Positions 55,235 to 63,409 of a stretch of DNA of 64,000 nucleotides are shown piece after piece. Positions within the stretch are counted from its first letter, which is position 1, and every line of letters starts with the position of its first letter. Origin of the DNA: Rhodobacterales bacterium HKCCA1288 (GTDB lineage: Bacteria; Pseudomonadota; Alphaproteobacteria; Rhodobacterales; Rhodobacteraceae); assembly GCA_015693905.1 (NCBI GenBank), contig CP065161.1, positions 2,401,001 to 2,465,000 on the forward strand. The letters are read 5' to 3'. A model generated the notes under the pieces. It did not search any database, was not told the DNA's origin, and was given only the letters and a program-made list of their open reading frames with translations. Position numbers and translations under genes: made by a program.

Positions 55235-55783
55235 ATGCGGCATGCACTTATGACCGATCTTGTGGCCTTGGTCATGTGTTCGATCTTTTACGCGGTTGCC
55301 TTTGAGGCTGTATTTGTAGTCTCGGATAAATTGCAGCAGTCCGTGGTGCCGGGCATTATTTATGGCAGCGTGCTGTTCTTCCCGCATGGTGTGCGGGTGC
55401 TGGCGGCCTATTTATTTGGTTGGCGGAGCATCCTCTACCTTGTGCCTATCAGCGCGGTTTATGCGGGGCTTGGAGGTGATGCCGCCACGATCCTCCAAGG
55501 GCTTGTTCTGGCATTGGGGAGCCTCGTGGCCTGCGTTCTGGCCTTTGAGGTGTTGAGCCGCTTTGACTTTATCGAGCGCAATTATCTCGCCGTTTCAATC
55601 GATTGGAAAAGTCTGGTTCTCGCAGGTGCGTTTGGTGCAATGATGAATGCGGCCCTGCACTACACTTTGGATGTAACAGACGCGCGGGCCTCTGGCGCTA
55701 TTTTTGTCGGAGATGTGTTAGGTTTTGCAGCAGTGCTCGCAGTTTCGATGCTTTTCTTCAGATTGCTCCGCGAACTCTTCTGA
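55235..55783 (+). CDS. Multi-pass membrane protein of unknown function
   Basis: A 182-residue protein with five to six hydrophobic helices, for example DLVALVMCSIFYAVAFEAVF, ILQGLVLALGSLVACVLAFE and VLGFAAVLAVSMLFFRLLRE. The arrangement recalls MASE-type sensory membrane domains, but no signalling output domain is attached. AAGG lies eight bases before ATG 55235; a GTG at 55229 is an alternative. It follows the second winged-helix gene by 30 bp and could be in the same transcript. Confidence 0.65.
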   Translation: MRHALMTDLVALVMCSIFYAVAFEAVFVVSDKLQQSVVPGIIYGSVLFFPHGVRVLAAYLFGWRSILYLVPISAVYAGLGGDAATILQGLVLALGSLVACVLAFEVLSRFDFIERNYLAVSIDWKSLVLAGAFGAMMNAALHYTLDVTDARASGAIFVGDVLGFAAVLAVSMLFFRLLRELF

Positions 55784-55890
55784 GCCCATCTGCAAATGCG
55801 ATGATTGGCAAGCAGACGGCCTGTGGAAGTAAATTTTTGCACACCCAAACATAACTTAACCCCACAAGCAGTATAGCTCAGTCGTCACGC

Positions 55891-56160
55891 CTACTCGGCG
55901 GCAAAGTTTTTACTTTGTCTGTGTTGTGCAAGGCGCTCTAACTTTTCTGATAGTGCTTTATGAAGCCGCGGGTGTACAAAATCAGGTTCCAAGTTCGCCA
56001 TCATACACACTTCTCGAAAGTCTCTCGATGGGTATTCTCCAATCCAGCGCCTGACGTCTTGAAACTCTCGATCCCTGCTGCTTTCGCTTGCTTGTAAATC
56101 CTGATTTGCCCTCCACAGGACGGCTTGCCACAGTCTCAACTCTGGAATCGGATCGCTCAT
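55891..56160 (-). CDS. Small hypothetical protein (WQAVLWRA...FREVC type)
   Basis: An 89-residue protein with PELRLWQAVLWRANQDLQAS then RWIGEYPSRDFREVCMMANL and a basic helical C-terminus. Short proteins with this WQAVL...RDFREVC pattern are common in alphaproteobacterial genomes, often near phage-like genes, but I know no function. No strong ribosome binding site is visible before the ATG. It lies alone between an unknown membrane protein and a LysR gene. Confidence 0.6.
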   Translation of the reverse strand: MSDPIPELRLWQAVLWRANQDLQASESSRDREFQDVRRWIGEYPSRDFREVCMMANLEPDFVHPRLHKALSEKLERLAQHRQSKNFAAE

Positions 56161-56244
56161 TTCGTGAGGCTATCATGGGTATTTTTTCTATCAAGATGAA
56201 AGATAACTGCACGTCGATATAATTTGTAGACTTAGCCCCGCAGA

Positions 56245-57126
56245 CTAAGCGACTGTCTTGATCCAGTTAACAAACGAGCGGGTATTTTGTGTCAGTGTTT
56301 TCCAGCTTGAGATGTAATATGCCGTACCAAAATTGTGGGCTAGATCTGCGAGTGGTCGAAGTGTTCCATCATTAATTGCGCCAGCAGTAATCGAGCGCCA
56401 CCCTAGCATGAGGCCTCGGCCATCCAGAGCTGCTTGCATCGCTTGGACATAGTTATTGAATGAGTGCCCTGCCTGCTTAGGCGCTGGCATACCCTTGGCT
56501 GCAAGATAGGCCTCCCACCCGGCCCAGTGTTGTGTGTGCGGGTTTCGCACATGTATTAAGGGGGCGCTCCATATTGGAGTGCCACTTGCTCGCAGTGTAT
56601 CGATGAGCTTAGGGGCTCCCACGGGACAGACCACTTCATCAAACAGCTTTTCGTTGTGCCCGTCACGCCAATTCTGAGCCCCATAACGCAGGGCCAGATC
56701 GATATCTGGCGACAGTATTGGTAAGTCTGTGGGTGGCGCCTGGACGTTCACCGTTATTTCTGGGTGCAGCGCGTAAAACTGCGGGAGGCGGGGCATCAGC
56801 CAATAGGTCGCAACCCCCAGAGTGCAGGCGACTGTGATTTGCAGCTCACGTCCCGCTTGCGCTGCCCGAATGTCGCTGATGGTCGCGCGAATTTGGCTCA
56901 ATCCCTCGCGCACAGAGCGCGCCAGCATCTCACCTTCTTCCGTCAAGCTTGCCGGTTTGCGGCGCCGATCCAATAGTGTGGTGCCAATATATTCCTCGAG
57001 TGTCTTTATCGCCTGACTGATTGCTGGCTGGCTCACGTTCATTTGTGCGGCAGTCTCGCGCATGGATCCGTGCCGGGCGAATGCCTCAAAGCAGACCAAT
57101 AAGCGAAGTGGGGGGAAGTGATCCAT
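56245..57126 (-). CDS. LysR-family regulator, GcvA-like
   Basis: A 293-residue LysR-type factor. The helix-turn-helix is GSMRETAAQMNVSQPAISQA in the first 50 residues; the effector domain begins near LQITVACTLGVATYWLMPRL. The sequence style is that of the GcvA group. It is divergent from the dioxygenase-aldolase pair across about 110 AT-rich bases, so that pair is the likely target. ATG 57126 is preferred to an upstream GTG at 57144, because the proposed operator would otherwise cover the start codon. Confidence 0.88.
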   Translation of the reverse strand: MDHFPPLRLLVCFEAFARHGSMRETAAQMNVSQPAISQAIKTLEEYIGTTLLDRRRKPASLTEEGEMLARSVREGLSQIRATISDIRAAQAGRELQITVACTLGVATYWLMPRLPQFYALHPEITVNVQAPPTDLPILSPDIDLALRYGAQNWRDGHNEKLFDEVVCPVGAPKLIDTLRASGTPIWSAPLIHVRNPHTQHWAGWEAYLAAKGMPAPKQAGHSFNNYVQAMQAALDGRGLMLGWRSITAGAINDGTLRPLADLAHNFGTAYYISSWKTLTQNTRSFVNWIKTVA

Positions 57127-57134
57127 AATATGAT

Positions 57135-57157
57135 TATAACTCACGACTTATGTTATA
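57135..57157. promoter_or_regulatory. Candidate LysR operator (TATAAC-N11-GTTATA)
   Basis: A perfect 6-bp inverted repeat, TATAAC (57135-57140) and GTTATA (57152-57157), separated by exactly 11 bases, between the LysR gene and the divergent dioxygenase gene. LysR-type operators follow a T-N11-A pattern with dyad symmetry. Confidence 0.6.
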
Positions 57158-57236
57158 TTCATATAAATCTACCTATAATTAAAAAATCAATGTGCAATTG
57201 TAATTTTTAATTATTGTAATCATCTGGACCAAAGTA

Positions 57237-58379
57237 ATGCTTGACGGAAAATCCTCAGTCGTAATGGCAGTAGAGTTGGGGAATAGGGGCCTGTTCGTGA
57301 CCCTGCCCAAGCGGGGCCGTCGCTACCTAAATTATTATTGGCTGCGCGACAATTGCCCTAGTTCCTTCAGCCCAATAACGCGTGAACGTAGTTTTGACAT
57401 TTTTCATTTAGAGCAACCGCCACGAGCGAAAGCAGCCCGGATTGCTGATGGTATCCTGCAGGTTGAGTGGTTAGACGAGGATCACGTGACGCGCATGCCG
57501 CTAGACTGGATTGAAACTTATGCAATTGGCAAGCCCCGCCCAGATCCAGCCGACCTCAAGCGTGAGGCTTGGTATAGCGATCACTACCCCAATGTTCCGC
57601 GTTTTGCGCAACCGGATCTCCTTGCAGACACTGGACAGCGATCAGCGTGGATTGAGGCCATGCTCGTCTATGGCTTTACGATAGTCACGGACATGCCCGA
57701 CAGTGACGAGGGATTGACCCAGACTGCTGAGTTGATGGGGTATGTTCGCCCGACATTCTTCGGCACTTATTTTGATGTGCGCACTCACATCAATCCAACC
57801 AACACCGCCTACACCTCGGCTGCGCTCGAGCTACACACAGACACACCCGCAGAGGAGTTTGCGCCGGGCATTCAGTTCCTTCACTGTCGTGTCAACACAG
57901 TTGAGGGAGGGCAGAGCCTTTACTCTGACGGCGTGGCAGTGGCTAATGATTTCCGGCTGCGAGACCCACGGGGGTTTGAGCTCCTTTCAACGATCTCAAT
58001 TCCGTTTTTCTGTGAACACGACCACTACGATGCACGCTCACGCCAGACTGTGATTGAACTCGACAATCATGGCGAGGTGTCGGGTCTCACAATTAGCCAG
58101 CACATGGCAGATATTTTTGACCTCGATCAGACGCTGTTGGATGAGTATTACCCCGCCTTCTGCCGGTTTGGCCGTATGCTCCAAGAGGACAGGTATATGA
58201 TGCGCTTCATGATGAAGGGCGGCGAGTGCATGGTGTTCGATAATCACCGAATTGTTCACGGGCGCGCGGCCTATTCAGCAACGAGTGGAGATCGCTATCT
58301 GCGAGGTTGCTACGTTGATCGCGGCGAGATGCGCTCGACATATCGCGCATTGGTCAGTGAGGGGCGGTTCAAGTCATGA
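57237..58379 (+). CDS. Gamma-butyrobetaine-hydroxylase-like Fe(II)/2-oxoglutarate dioxygenase
   Basis: A 380-residue enzyme of the BBOX/TMLH branch of the TauD superfamily. The N-terminal GBBH-like domain has WLRDNCP (residues 35-41) and EDH (81-83). The catalytic jelly roll has the iron ligands His200 and Asp202 (ELHTDTP) and His341 (NHRIVHGR), and Arg356 probably binds 2-oxoglutarate. Human BBOX1 binds zinc through three Cys and one His in the N-terminal domain. Here only one of those Cys (Cys40) and the His remain, so the zinc site is probably lost. Substrate is likely a betaine- or amino-acid-like compound. The gene overlaps the aldolase start (ATGA). Confidence 0.88.
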   Translation: MLDGKSSVVMAVELGNRGLFVTLPKRGRRYLNYYWLRDNCPSSFSPITRERSFDIFHLEQPPRAKAARIADGILQVEWLDEDHVTRMPLDWIETYAIGKPRPDPADLKREAWYSDHYPNVPRFAQPDLLADTGQRSAWIEAMLVYGFTIVTDMPDSDEGLTQTAELMGYVRPTFFGTYFDVRTHINPTNTAYTSAALELHTDTPAEEFAPGIQFLHCRVNTVEGGQSLYSDGVAVANDFRLRDPRGFELLSTISIPFFCEHDHYDARSRQTVIELDNHGEVSGLTISQHMADIFDLDQTLLDEYYPAFCRFGRMLQEDRYMMRFMMKGGECMVFDNHRIVHGRAAYSATSGDRYLRGCYVDRGEMRSTYRALVSEGRFKS

Positions 58380-59104
58380 TGGAGGAGCATGAAATTACCC
58401 TGCGCGCAGAATTAGCCGATGCGTTTCGAATTTGTCACGCTCTCGGCTGGAGCGAAAGTGTCGGTAACCACTTCAGCGCGGCGCTAGACCCGGATGGCAA
58501 AGTCTTTCTTCTAAACCCCCGGTGGCAGCACTTTGCGACCATCAGTCCCGAGGATCTCTTGGCCTTGAATTCAGGTGACCCATCCGTCATGACGCGGAAT
58601 AACGCGCCCGATGCGTCTGCTTGGTGTATTCATGGGGCAATCCACCGGCGACTGCCGAGCGCGCGTGTGGTGTTGCACGTGCACTCGCCCTATGCGACTG
58701 CCTTAGCCTGCCTTGAAGACCCCACACTCTGGCCGATTGACAATAACACTGCACGCTTCTTCGGCCGGGTCGCGTATGATCTGCACTTTGGTGGCATTGC
58801 GGACGCGCTAGAGGAAGGCGAAAGGATTGCAGAGGCACTGACTGATAAATCAGTGCTCGTGATGGGCAACCACGGCGTCACTGTCGCGGGACCTACCGTT
58901 GCCGATGCGTTTGAGGATCTATATTTTTTCGAGCGTGCGGCCCAGACCCTCATGCTGGCCTATGCAACTGGACGCCCCCTGGCGGTGCTGGAGGATAAAG
59001 TGGCGAGGGACACCGCAGAGGGTTGGGTGGCCTATCGTGGTATGGCGGCACGCCACTTTAACCACCTGCGGACTGCCTATGGGCTAGCAAATAACGCTGG
59101 CTAG
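58376..59104 (+). CDS. Class II aldolase/adducin family protein
   Basis: A 242-residue zinc aldolase fold. The metal ligands are the His pair of VLHVHSPYATAL and the His of MGNHGVTVAGP. The N-terminal part (DAFRICHALGWSESVGNHFS) is typical of the branch that is neither fuculose nor ribulose phosphate aldolase. Its start lies inside the stop of the dioxygenase gene, so the two products are made together. One reading is hydroxylation followed by retro-aldol cleavage of the product; this is inference. Confidence 0.87.
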   Translation: MMEEHEITLRAELADAFRICHALGWSESVGNHFSAALDPDGKVFLLNPRWQHFATISPEDLLALNSGDPSVMTRNNAPDASAWCIHGAIHRRLPSARVVLHVHSPYATALACLEDPTLWPIDNNTARFFGRVAYDLHFGGIADALEEGERIAEALTDKSVLVMGNHGVTVAGPTVADAFEDLYFFERAAQTLMLAYATGRPLAVLEDKVARDTAEGWVAYRGMAARHFNHLRTAYGLANNAG

Positions 59105-59116
59105 ACAATAGCCGTC

Positions 59117-60595
59117 TTAGAGGTTTGAAAATACCGAGTAAATTGCTGCTGAAATTAAGGCCGCAGATGGGACTGTTATCACCCATGCGGCGATAATCGT
59201 CATGAAGTGTGACCGGCGTACCAGCTTGCGGCGCTTCTTCTCCTCGCGCCCCGGTAGGTCAGATTTTGATAGACCAATCTGTAGTCTCTGGCGCCGCCGA
59301 TTTGCATCCCACTCTCGGAAGAAGCCCACTCCGAAGACACCACCAACCGCTATGTGAGTTGAGCTTACTGGTAGCCCGAGCCAGCTGGCCACGATAACCG
59401 TGATTGCCGCTGAGAGGGCCACGCAGTAGGCCCGCATTGGGTTAAGTTTCGTAATTTGATTGCCGACCATGTGGATCAGCTTGGGGCCAAATAGGAATAA
59501 GCCAAATGAGATCCCGAGCGCCCCAATAATCATGACCCAAAGGGGAATGGCTGCGGTACTTTCCACCATACCTGATTGCGAGGCCTGCACAATGGCAGCA
59601 AGCGGACCCACGGCATTGGCCACGTCGTTTGCCCCATGTGCGAAACTCAACAATGCCGCCGAGACGAGTAGCGGTATGCGGAACAATACCTTGAGCGACT
59701 TATTTCTATTTTCCAATCCCTCGGATTGTTTCTTGATCACTGGAAACATTAGGATTGTGACTAAGATGCCCGCTGCCACTCCGATACCGAGCGCTGTGGT
59801 GAGATCAATCTTCACTATCTTCTTGATGCCCTTGAGCGCCAAGTAAGTTGCAAATGCACCGGCCATAATTCCAAGTAAAATCGGGACCCACTTTCGAGCC
59901 GCCTGAATTTTATCTTCCTGATAGATGATCCGAGACTTGATCAGCGCCAAAAAGCCCGCCGCGATGACGCCACCCAACACGGGTGAGATGACCCAACTCG
60001 CCGCGATCGCACTCATGGTGGGCCAATTAACGCTGGCCAACCCCGCGGCGGCGATACCCGCGCCCATGACCCCGCCCACAACTGAGTGAGTGGTGGACAC
60101 TGGCGCGCCAATCCAAGTCGCTAAGTTAACCCACAGGGCAGAGGCCAATAGGGCGGCAAGCATAGCCCATATGAAACTCTGGGTGTTAGACAGTGCGGAT
60201 TGGTCAATAATGCCCTTCGCAATGGTCGAGACCACATCTCCGCCCGCAATCAGCGCGCCCGCGCTCTCGAATACAACGGCAATCGCGATTGCGCCGGCCA
60301 TTGTAATTGCCTTTGCACCTACGGCTGGCCCCATATTATTTGCGACGTCGTTGGCTCCAATGTTGAGTGCCATGTAGGCACCAAAAATTGCTGCCAACAC
60401 AATTAGGAAGCCACCATCGGAGAAGCCGAACATTGTGGCACTGGCTAAACCGGCTATCGCAATGAAAACAAACGCAAGGCTGGGGCCAACAATTGGGCGT
60501 GAAACATAATTAGACGCAACTTCAATTGCAGAAAGACGGTCGAGGTCACGGTCGAGGGTCTCCAAGTGCCTTGGATCAAACTGATTTTGTGCCAT
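59117..60595 (-). CDS. Inorganic phosphate transporter, PiT family
   Basis: A 492-residue low-affinity phosphate:cation symporter with about ten to twelve helices. The two PiT signature repeats are NIGANDVANNMGPAVGAKA and FAHGANDVANAVGPLAAIV, with the paired VSTTHSVVGGVMGAG and VSSTHIAVGGVFGVG. ATG 60595 is chosen; an in-frame extension upstream is not family-like. It lies 26 bp after the Nudix gene on the same strand and converges on the aldolase gene with a 12-bp gap. No PhoU-like protein is adjacent. Confidence 0.93.
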   Translation of the reverse strand: MAQNQFDPRHLETLDRDLDRLSAIEVASNYVSRPIVGPSLAFVFIAIAGLASATMFGFSDGGFLIVLAAIFGAYMALNIGANDVANNMGPAVGAKAITMAGAIAIAVVFESAGALIAGGDVVSTIAKGIIDQSALSNTQSFIWAMLAALLASALWVNLATWIGAPVSTTHSVVGGVMGAGIAAAGLASVNWPTMSAIAASWVISPVLGGVIAAGFLALIKSRIIYQEDKIQAARKWVPILLGIMAGAFATYLALKGIKKIVKIDLTTALGIGVAAGILVTILMFPVIKKQSEGLENRNKSLKVLFRIPLLVSAALLSFAHGANDVANAVGPLAAIVQASQSGMVESTAAIPLWVMIIGALGISFGLFLFGPKLIHMVGNQITKLNPMRAYCVALSAAITVIVASWLGLPVSSTHIAVGGVFGVGFFREWDANRRRQRLQIGLSKSDLPGREEKKRRKLVRRSHFMTIIAAWVITVPSAALISAAIYSVFSNL

Positions 60596-60621
60596 ATCTC
60601 TCTCCAAGGCCGTGAAGTTCG

Positions 60622-61119
60622 TCAGCGCCCCACGGGTGTATCTTGTCCGGCTACCGCTGTCGAGAAATCTAAGATCATCTTTTTTAATTCGGGTTCCGAA
60701 ACTTTTTTGGCTGCCTTCTTCGGGGTGAACCACTTACGCTTACGCTGGCTTTTCTCGGGGTAGTTTTTTGTGACCTTCGATACCTCGCAGGAATACACAA
60801 AAGTCGTGACGGGCAGTGCCAGGCCACTCGCCATTTTCTTGCGATAGCGATATTGTCCGAGCGGTTCGCTTTCGATCTGAGCAACAGCCACCCCAGCCTC
60901 CTCCCAAGCTTCTTGCTTTGCAGCGGGGGACCCGTGCTTGCCCGGCATTGGCCAGCCCTTCGGAATAATCCAGCGCTTTGTGCCGCGGCTCGTAACCAAA
61001 AGGATCTGTAATTTCCCTTTTTTGTGGCGATAGCACAGTGCGCCGACTTGAACCCACTCGGGGCGCTGCACCAACAGCTTAAGGCTCTCTTCAACGATTT
61101 TTGGAATAAAATTTTTCAT
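60622..61119 (-). CDS. Nudix hydrolase, diphosphoinositol/diadenosine polyphosphate type
   Basis: A 165-residue Nudix protein. WIIPKGWPMPGKHGSPAAKQ is followed by EAWEEAGVAV, forming the Nudix box with Lys in place of the first Glu and Gln for the Arg. The Lys also appears in related alphaproteobacterial proteins of the DIPP/Ap6A type. The N-terminal VGALCYRHKKGKLQILLVTS and a basic C-terminal tail fit. It is probably cotranscribed with the phosphate transporter, suggesting a link to phosphate or polyphosphate nucleotides. Confidence 0.85.
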   Translation of the reverse strand: MKNFIPKIVEESLKLLVQRPEWVQVGALCYRHKKGKLQILLVTSRGTKRWIIPKGWPMPGKHGSPAAKQEAWEEAGVAVAQIESEPLGQYRYRKKMASGLALPVTTFVYSCEVSKVTKNYPEKSQRKRKWFTPKKAAKKVSEPELKKMILDFSTAVAGQDTPVGR

Positions 61120-61228
61120 GCGGTGCGGATGCCGCCTCTCTGCCGAAGGTGCTTTTGAGCCTCAATCATGTTTCTAGTGTGGATTAGATCCAATAGCCAG
61201 CTCAGGGCCCAATATTGTGATCGGCCCG

Positions 61229-62404
61229 CTAATTGTAGACGATCTGATGTGTTCTGTGCGCGGCAATAAACTCCCAGTCGTAAGCCACGCCAAGCCCCAG
61301 GCCATCAGGCAATTGGACCATGCCGTTTTCGTCAATGCAGCCGAGTTGGTCAGTGTAGCCGCATTCGTACACTGGCGGCACTGCATTTGGGCAGTCAGGC
61401 CCCACCAGGGCCACCTCGTAGAAGTTTGAGTTACGACTGCGGGCGATCATATGGCGATGCGCGGGCCCACAGGCATGCACCTCGACATCCACGCCAAAAC
61501 TCTCGGCCATATTATGAATTTTAAGGCAGCCCGTGATCCCCATGTCATATTCGGGATCAGAGCGCAGGAAGTCAGTGCCGCCCGCAATTAAGAAGTCAGC
61601 TTTGGGTTCAACGCCACGCACGTGTTCAGTTTGTAGCAGCGGAGTGCGCAACATTTCGCGTAATTTCTTGTGGGCAAAAGCTGAGACGCCGCTGTCGCGG
61701 TAGGGATCTTCAAGCCAAAAGTAATTGGCCTCGTCGCAGGCCTTCCCGACGTAGAGCGTGTCCGCGAAGTTGCGCAACTGACAGGCCGGGTCGAGCATCA
61801 GCGTCATCTCATCGCCAACAGCCTTACGCACGTGAAGCACTAACTCTGCCTCCTCTCGGGCATTGCCATCGTGCCAGCCGTGGATTTTAAAGCCGCGATA
61901 TCCCATTTCCTTGCAGGCTAAGGCGAAGTCACCGTAGGCCTCCTTGCAGTCTAGCCCGCCACTGCGGTCGCCGTGGTAGGTGCTGGCATAGGCGGGGAAT
62001 TCCCGCCGGTGGCTACCGAGTAGTGTGGCTATCGAGCAACCCAGTGCTTTTCCCTGCCAATCCCAGAGGGCAATATCAATCGGCCCATGCCCCATGTGAT
62101 CAAACTGGCGAGCCTCACGCTTGAGGTCGTCGTATATACCCTCACGCTCCTCCGCGTCGCGTCCAATAAGCATTGGTGCCAGCATCTGCATTTGCCCGAA
62201 TACTGAGAGTGATGCCCCCCAGTGCACCACGTAGCTTCCAATGCAGCCATCTCCTGTCTCGACTTCAACCGCGTATTTTTTGATTGGCGTGGACGCGCCG
62301 GGTCGGTAGTGAAGCCCGCCGATCGAGCTGCCCCCGGCGGACGGTGCCAGATTTGCGGCCTCGAATTCAAATTCAGTGAGGGTGACGCGCGTAATCTTGG
62401 TCAT
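61229..62404 (-). CDS. Enolase-superfamily (mandelate racemase/muconate lactonizing) protein
   Basis: A 391-residue enzyme that would abstract the alpha-proton of a carboxylate. The N-terminal cap domain is followed by a barrel with GFKIHGWHDG (Lys in a KxH variant of the KxK motif), LMLDPACQ and WLEDPYRD and LLQTEHV (three metal ligands), then FLRSDPEYDMG and VEVHACGP as a possible Asp-His pair. Dehydration or racemisation of a sugar acid or hydroxy acid is plausible; the substrate is unknown. It starts 11 bp after the D-2-hydroxyacid dehydrogenase gene. Confidence 0.87.
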   Translation of the reverse strand: MTKITRVTLTEFEFEAANLAPSAGGSSIGGLHYRPGASTPIKKYAVEVETGDGCIGSYVVHWGASLSVFGQMQMLAPMLIGRDAEEREGIYDDLKREARQFDHMGHGPIDIALWDWQGKALGCSIATLLGSHRREFPAYASTYHGDRSGGLDCKEAYGDFALACKEMGYRGFKIHGWHDGNAREEAELVLHVRKAVGDEMTLMLDPACQLRNFADTLYVGKACDEANYFWLEDPYRDSGVSAFAHKKLREMLRTPLLQTEHVRGVEPKADFLIAGGTDFLRSDPEYDMGITGCLKIHNMAESFGVDVEVHACGPAHRHMIARSRNSNFYEVALVGPDCPNAVPPVYECGYTDQLGCIDENGMVQLPDGLGLGVAYDWEFIAAHRTHQIVYN

Positions 62405-62415
62405 TCCAAAGTTTC

Positions 62416-63378
62416 CTAATTCAATTGATTGATGAGGGGCAGGCCCTCAGCCAGGCGCGTGATGTTATCCGCGATTGTAGCCTGTCGCCGCGCTATGGTG
62501 CCGCTTGTCCATCCCGACATGTGCGGCGTCATAACTATGTTTGGCAGCTCCTCGAAGCGGCGTGTCGCGGGGCGGTGTGGTGTGGAGGTATCCGTCGGAT
62601 AACTGTACCAAGTATCTATGATTGCGCCGCCAATTGTCTTGTCCGCGAGGGCGTCATATAGCGCGTCTTCATCTACCACGCCGCCACGACCCACGTTCAG
62701 GAAGACGCAGTGGCGCTGCATGGCGGTGAAGGCTGAGCCGTCAATCAATGAGACTGTGGAGGGCGTGAGCGGGAGCGTGTTGACGACAATGTCAACCGCG
62801 CTCAGCATATTGTTGAGTTCGTCTAGACCGTAAACGGCGGTATAGCGTTCGCCCGTGACAGGGCTTCGATTGGCAACGTGCACCGCCATGCCAAAGGCTG
62901 CCGCCCGCTCCGCGACGGCCTGCCCGATGTGGCCATGGCCAATGATCCCAATGCTCTGAGCACCCAGTTCGGTTCGCAGAGCCGTGGGGCCCGCGCCCGC
63001 CCAAAAATTCCAGGTGCCCGCTCTCAATTGAGCGTCTGCCGTCGCTAGGGGGACGTGACGGGAGAGGAGGGCAGACATTACATATTCTGCAATCGCATTC
63101 TCGTGGCCAAAGGCGTTACACACTCTGCAGGTGGCCGGAAGAGCGTCAAATGCCACCTGGTCGTACCCTGCTGCGGGTAGCTGGAATAGTTGCGCATTTC
63201 GAGCTGTGACGGGGGACTTGAAGTGGACACCCACTACAACGTCTGCTGCGTTAAGTGCATCCTGAGCAATTTGATCAACCGCGTCCGGTACGCTGGTGAT
63301 CTCATGGGGGGTCGCTAACAGGTCAGACAATCCCGGTAGAAAGGTTGTGGCATTTGCACCGTAGAAGACAATTTTCAT
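62416..63378 (-). CDS. D-2-hydroxyacid dehydrogenase (NAD-dependent)
   Basis: A 320-residue dehydrogenase of the D-isomer-specific family. SIGIIGHGHIGQAVAERAAA is the nucleotide-binding loop, NVGRGGVVDEDALYDAL carries the catalytic Arg, and MTPHMSGWT holds the catalytic His. It would interconvert a 2-keto acid and a D-2-hydroxy acid. It lies between the DddP-like gene (31 bp) and the enolase-superfamily gene (11 bp), all on the minus strand, so the three are a likely operon. Confidence 0.9.
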   Translation of the reverse strand: MKIVFYGANATTFLPGLSDLLATPHEITSVPDAVDQIAQDALNAADVVVGVHFKSPVTARNAQLFQLPAAGYDQVAFDALPATCRVCNAFGHENAIAEYVMSALLSRHVPLATADAQLRAGTWNFWAGAGPTALRTELGAQSIGIIGHGHIGQAVAERAAAFGMAVHVANRSPVTGERYTAVYGLDELNNMLSAVDIVVNTLPLTPSTVSLIDGSAFTAMQRHCVFLNVGRGGVVDEDALYDALADKTIGGAIIDTWYSYPTDTSTPHRPATRRFEELPNIVMTPHMSGWTSGTIARRQATIADNITRLAEGLPLINQLN

Positions 63379-63409
63379 GGCCTCAATGTCTCGTCAGATT
63401 GCTGCGTGT

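Noticed and set aside
53782-57236. Prophage or integrative element remains
   Set aside because: No integrase, transposase, tRNA-type attachment site or phage structural gene is visible; AT-richness and an H-NS gene alone do not establish a mobile element.
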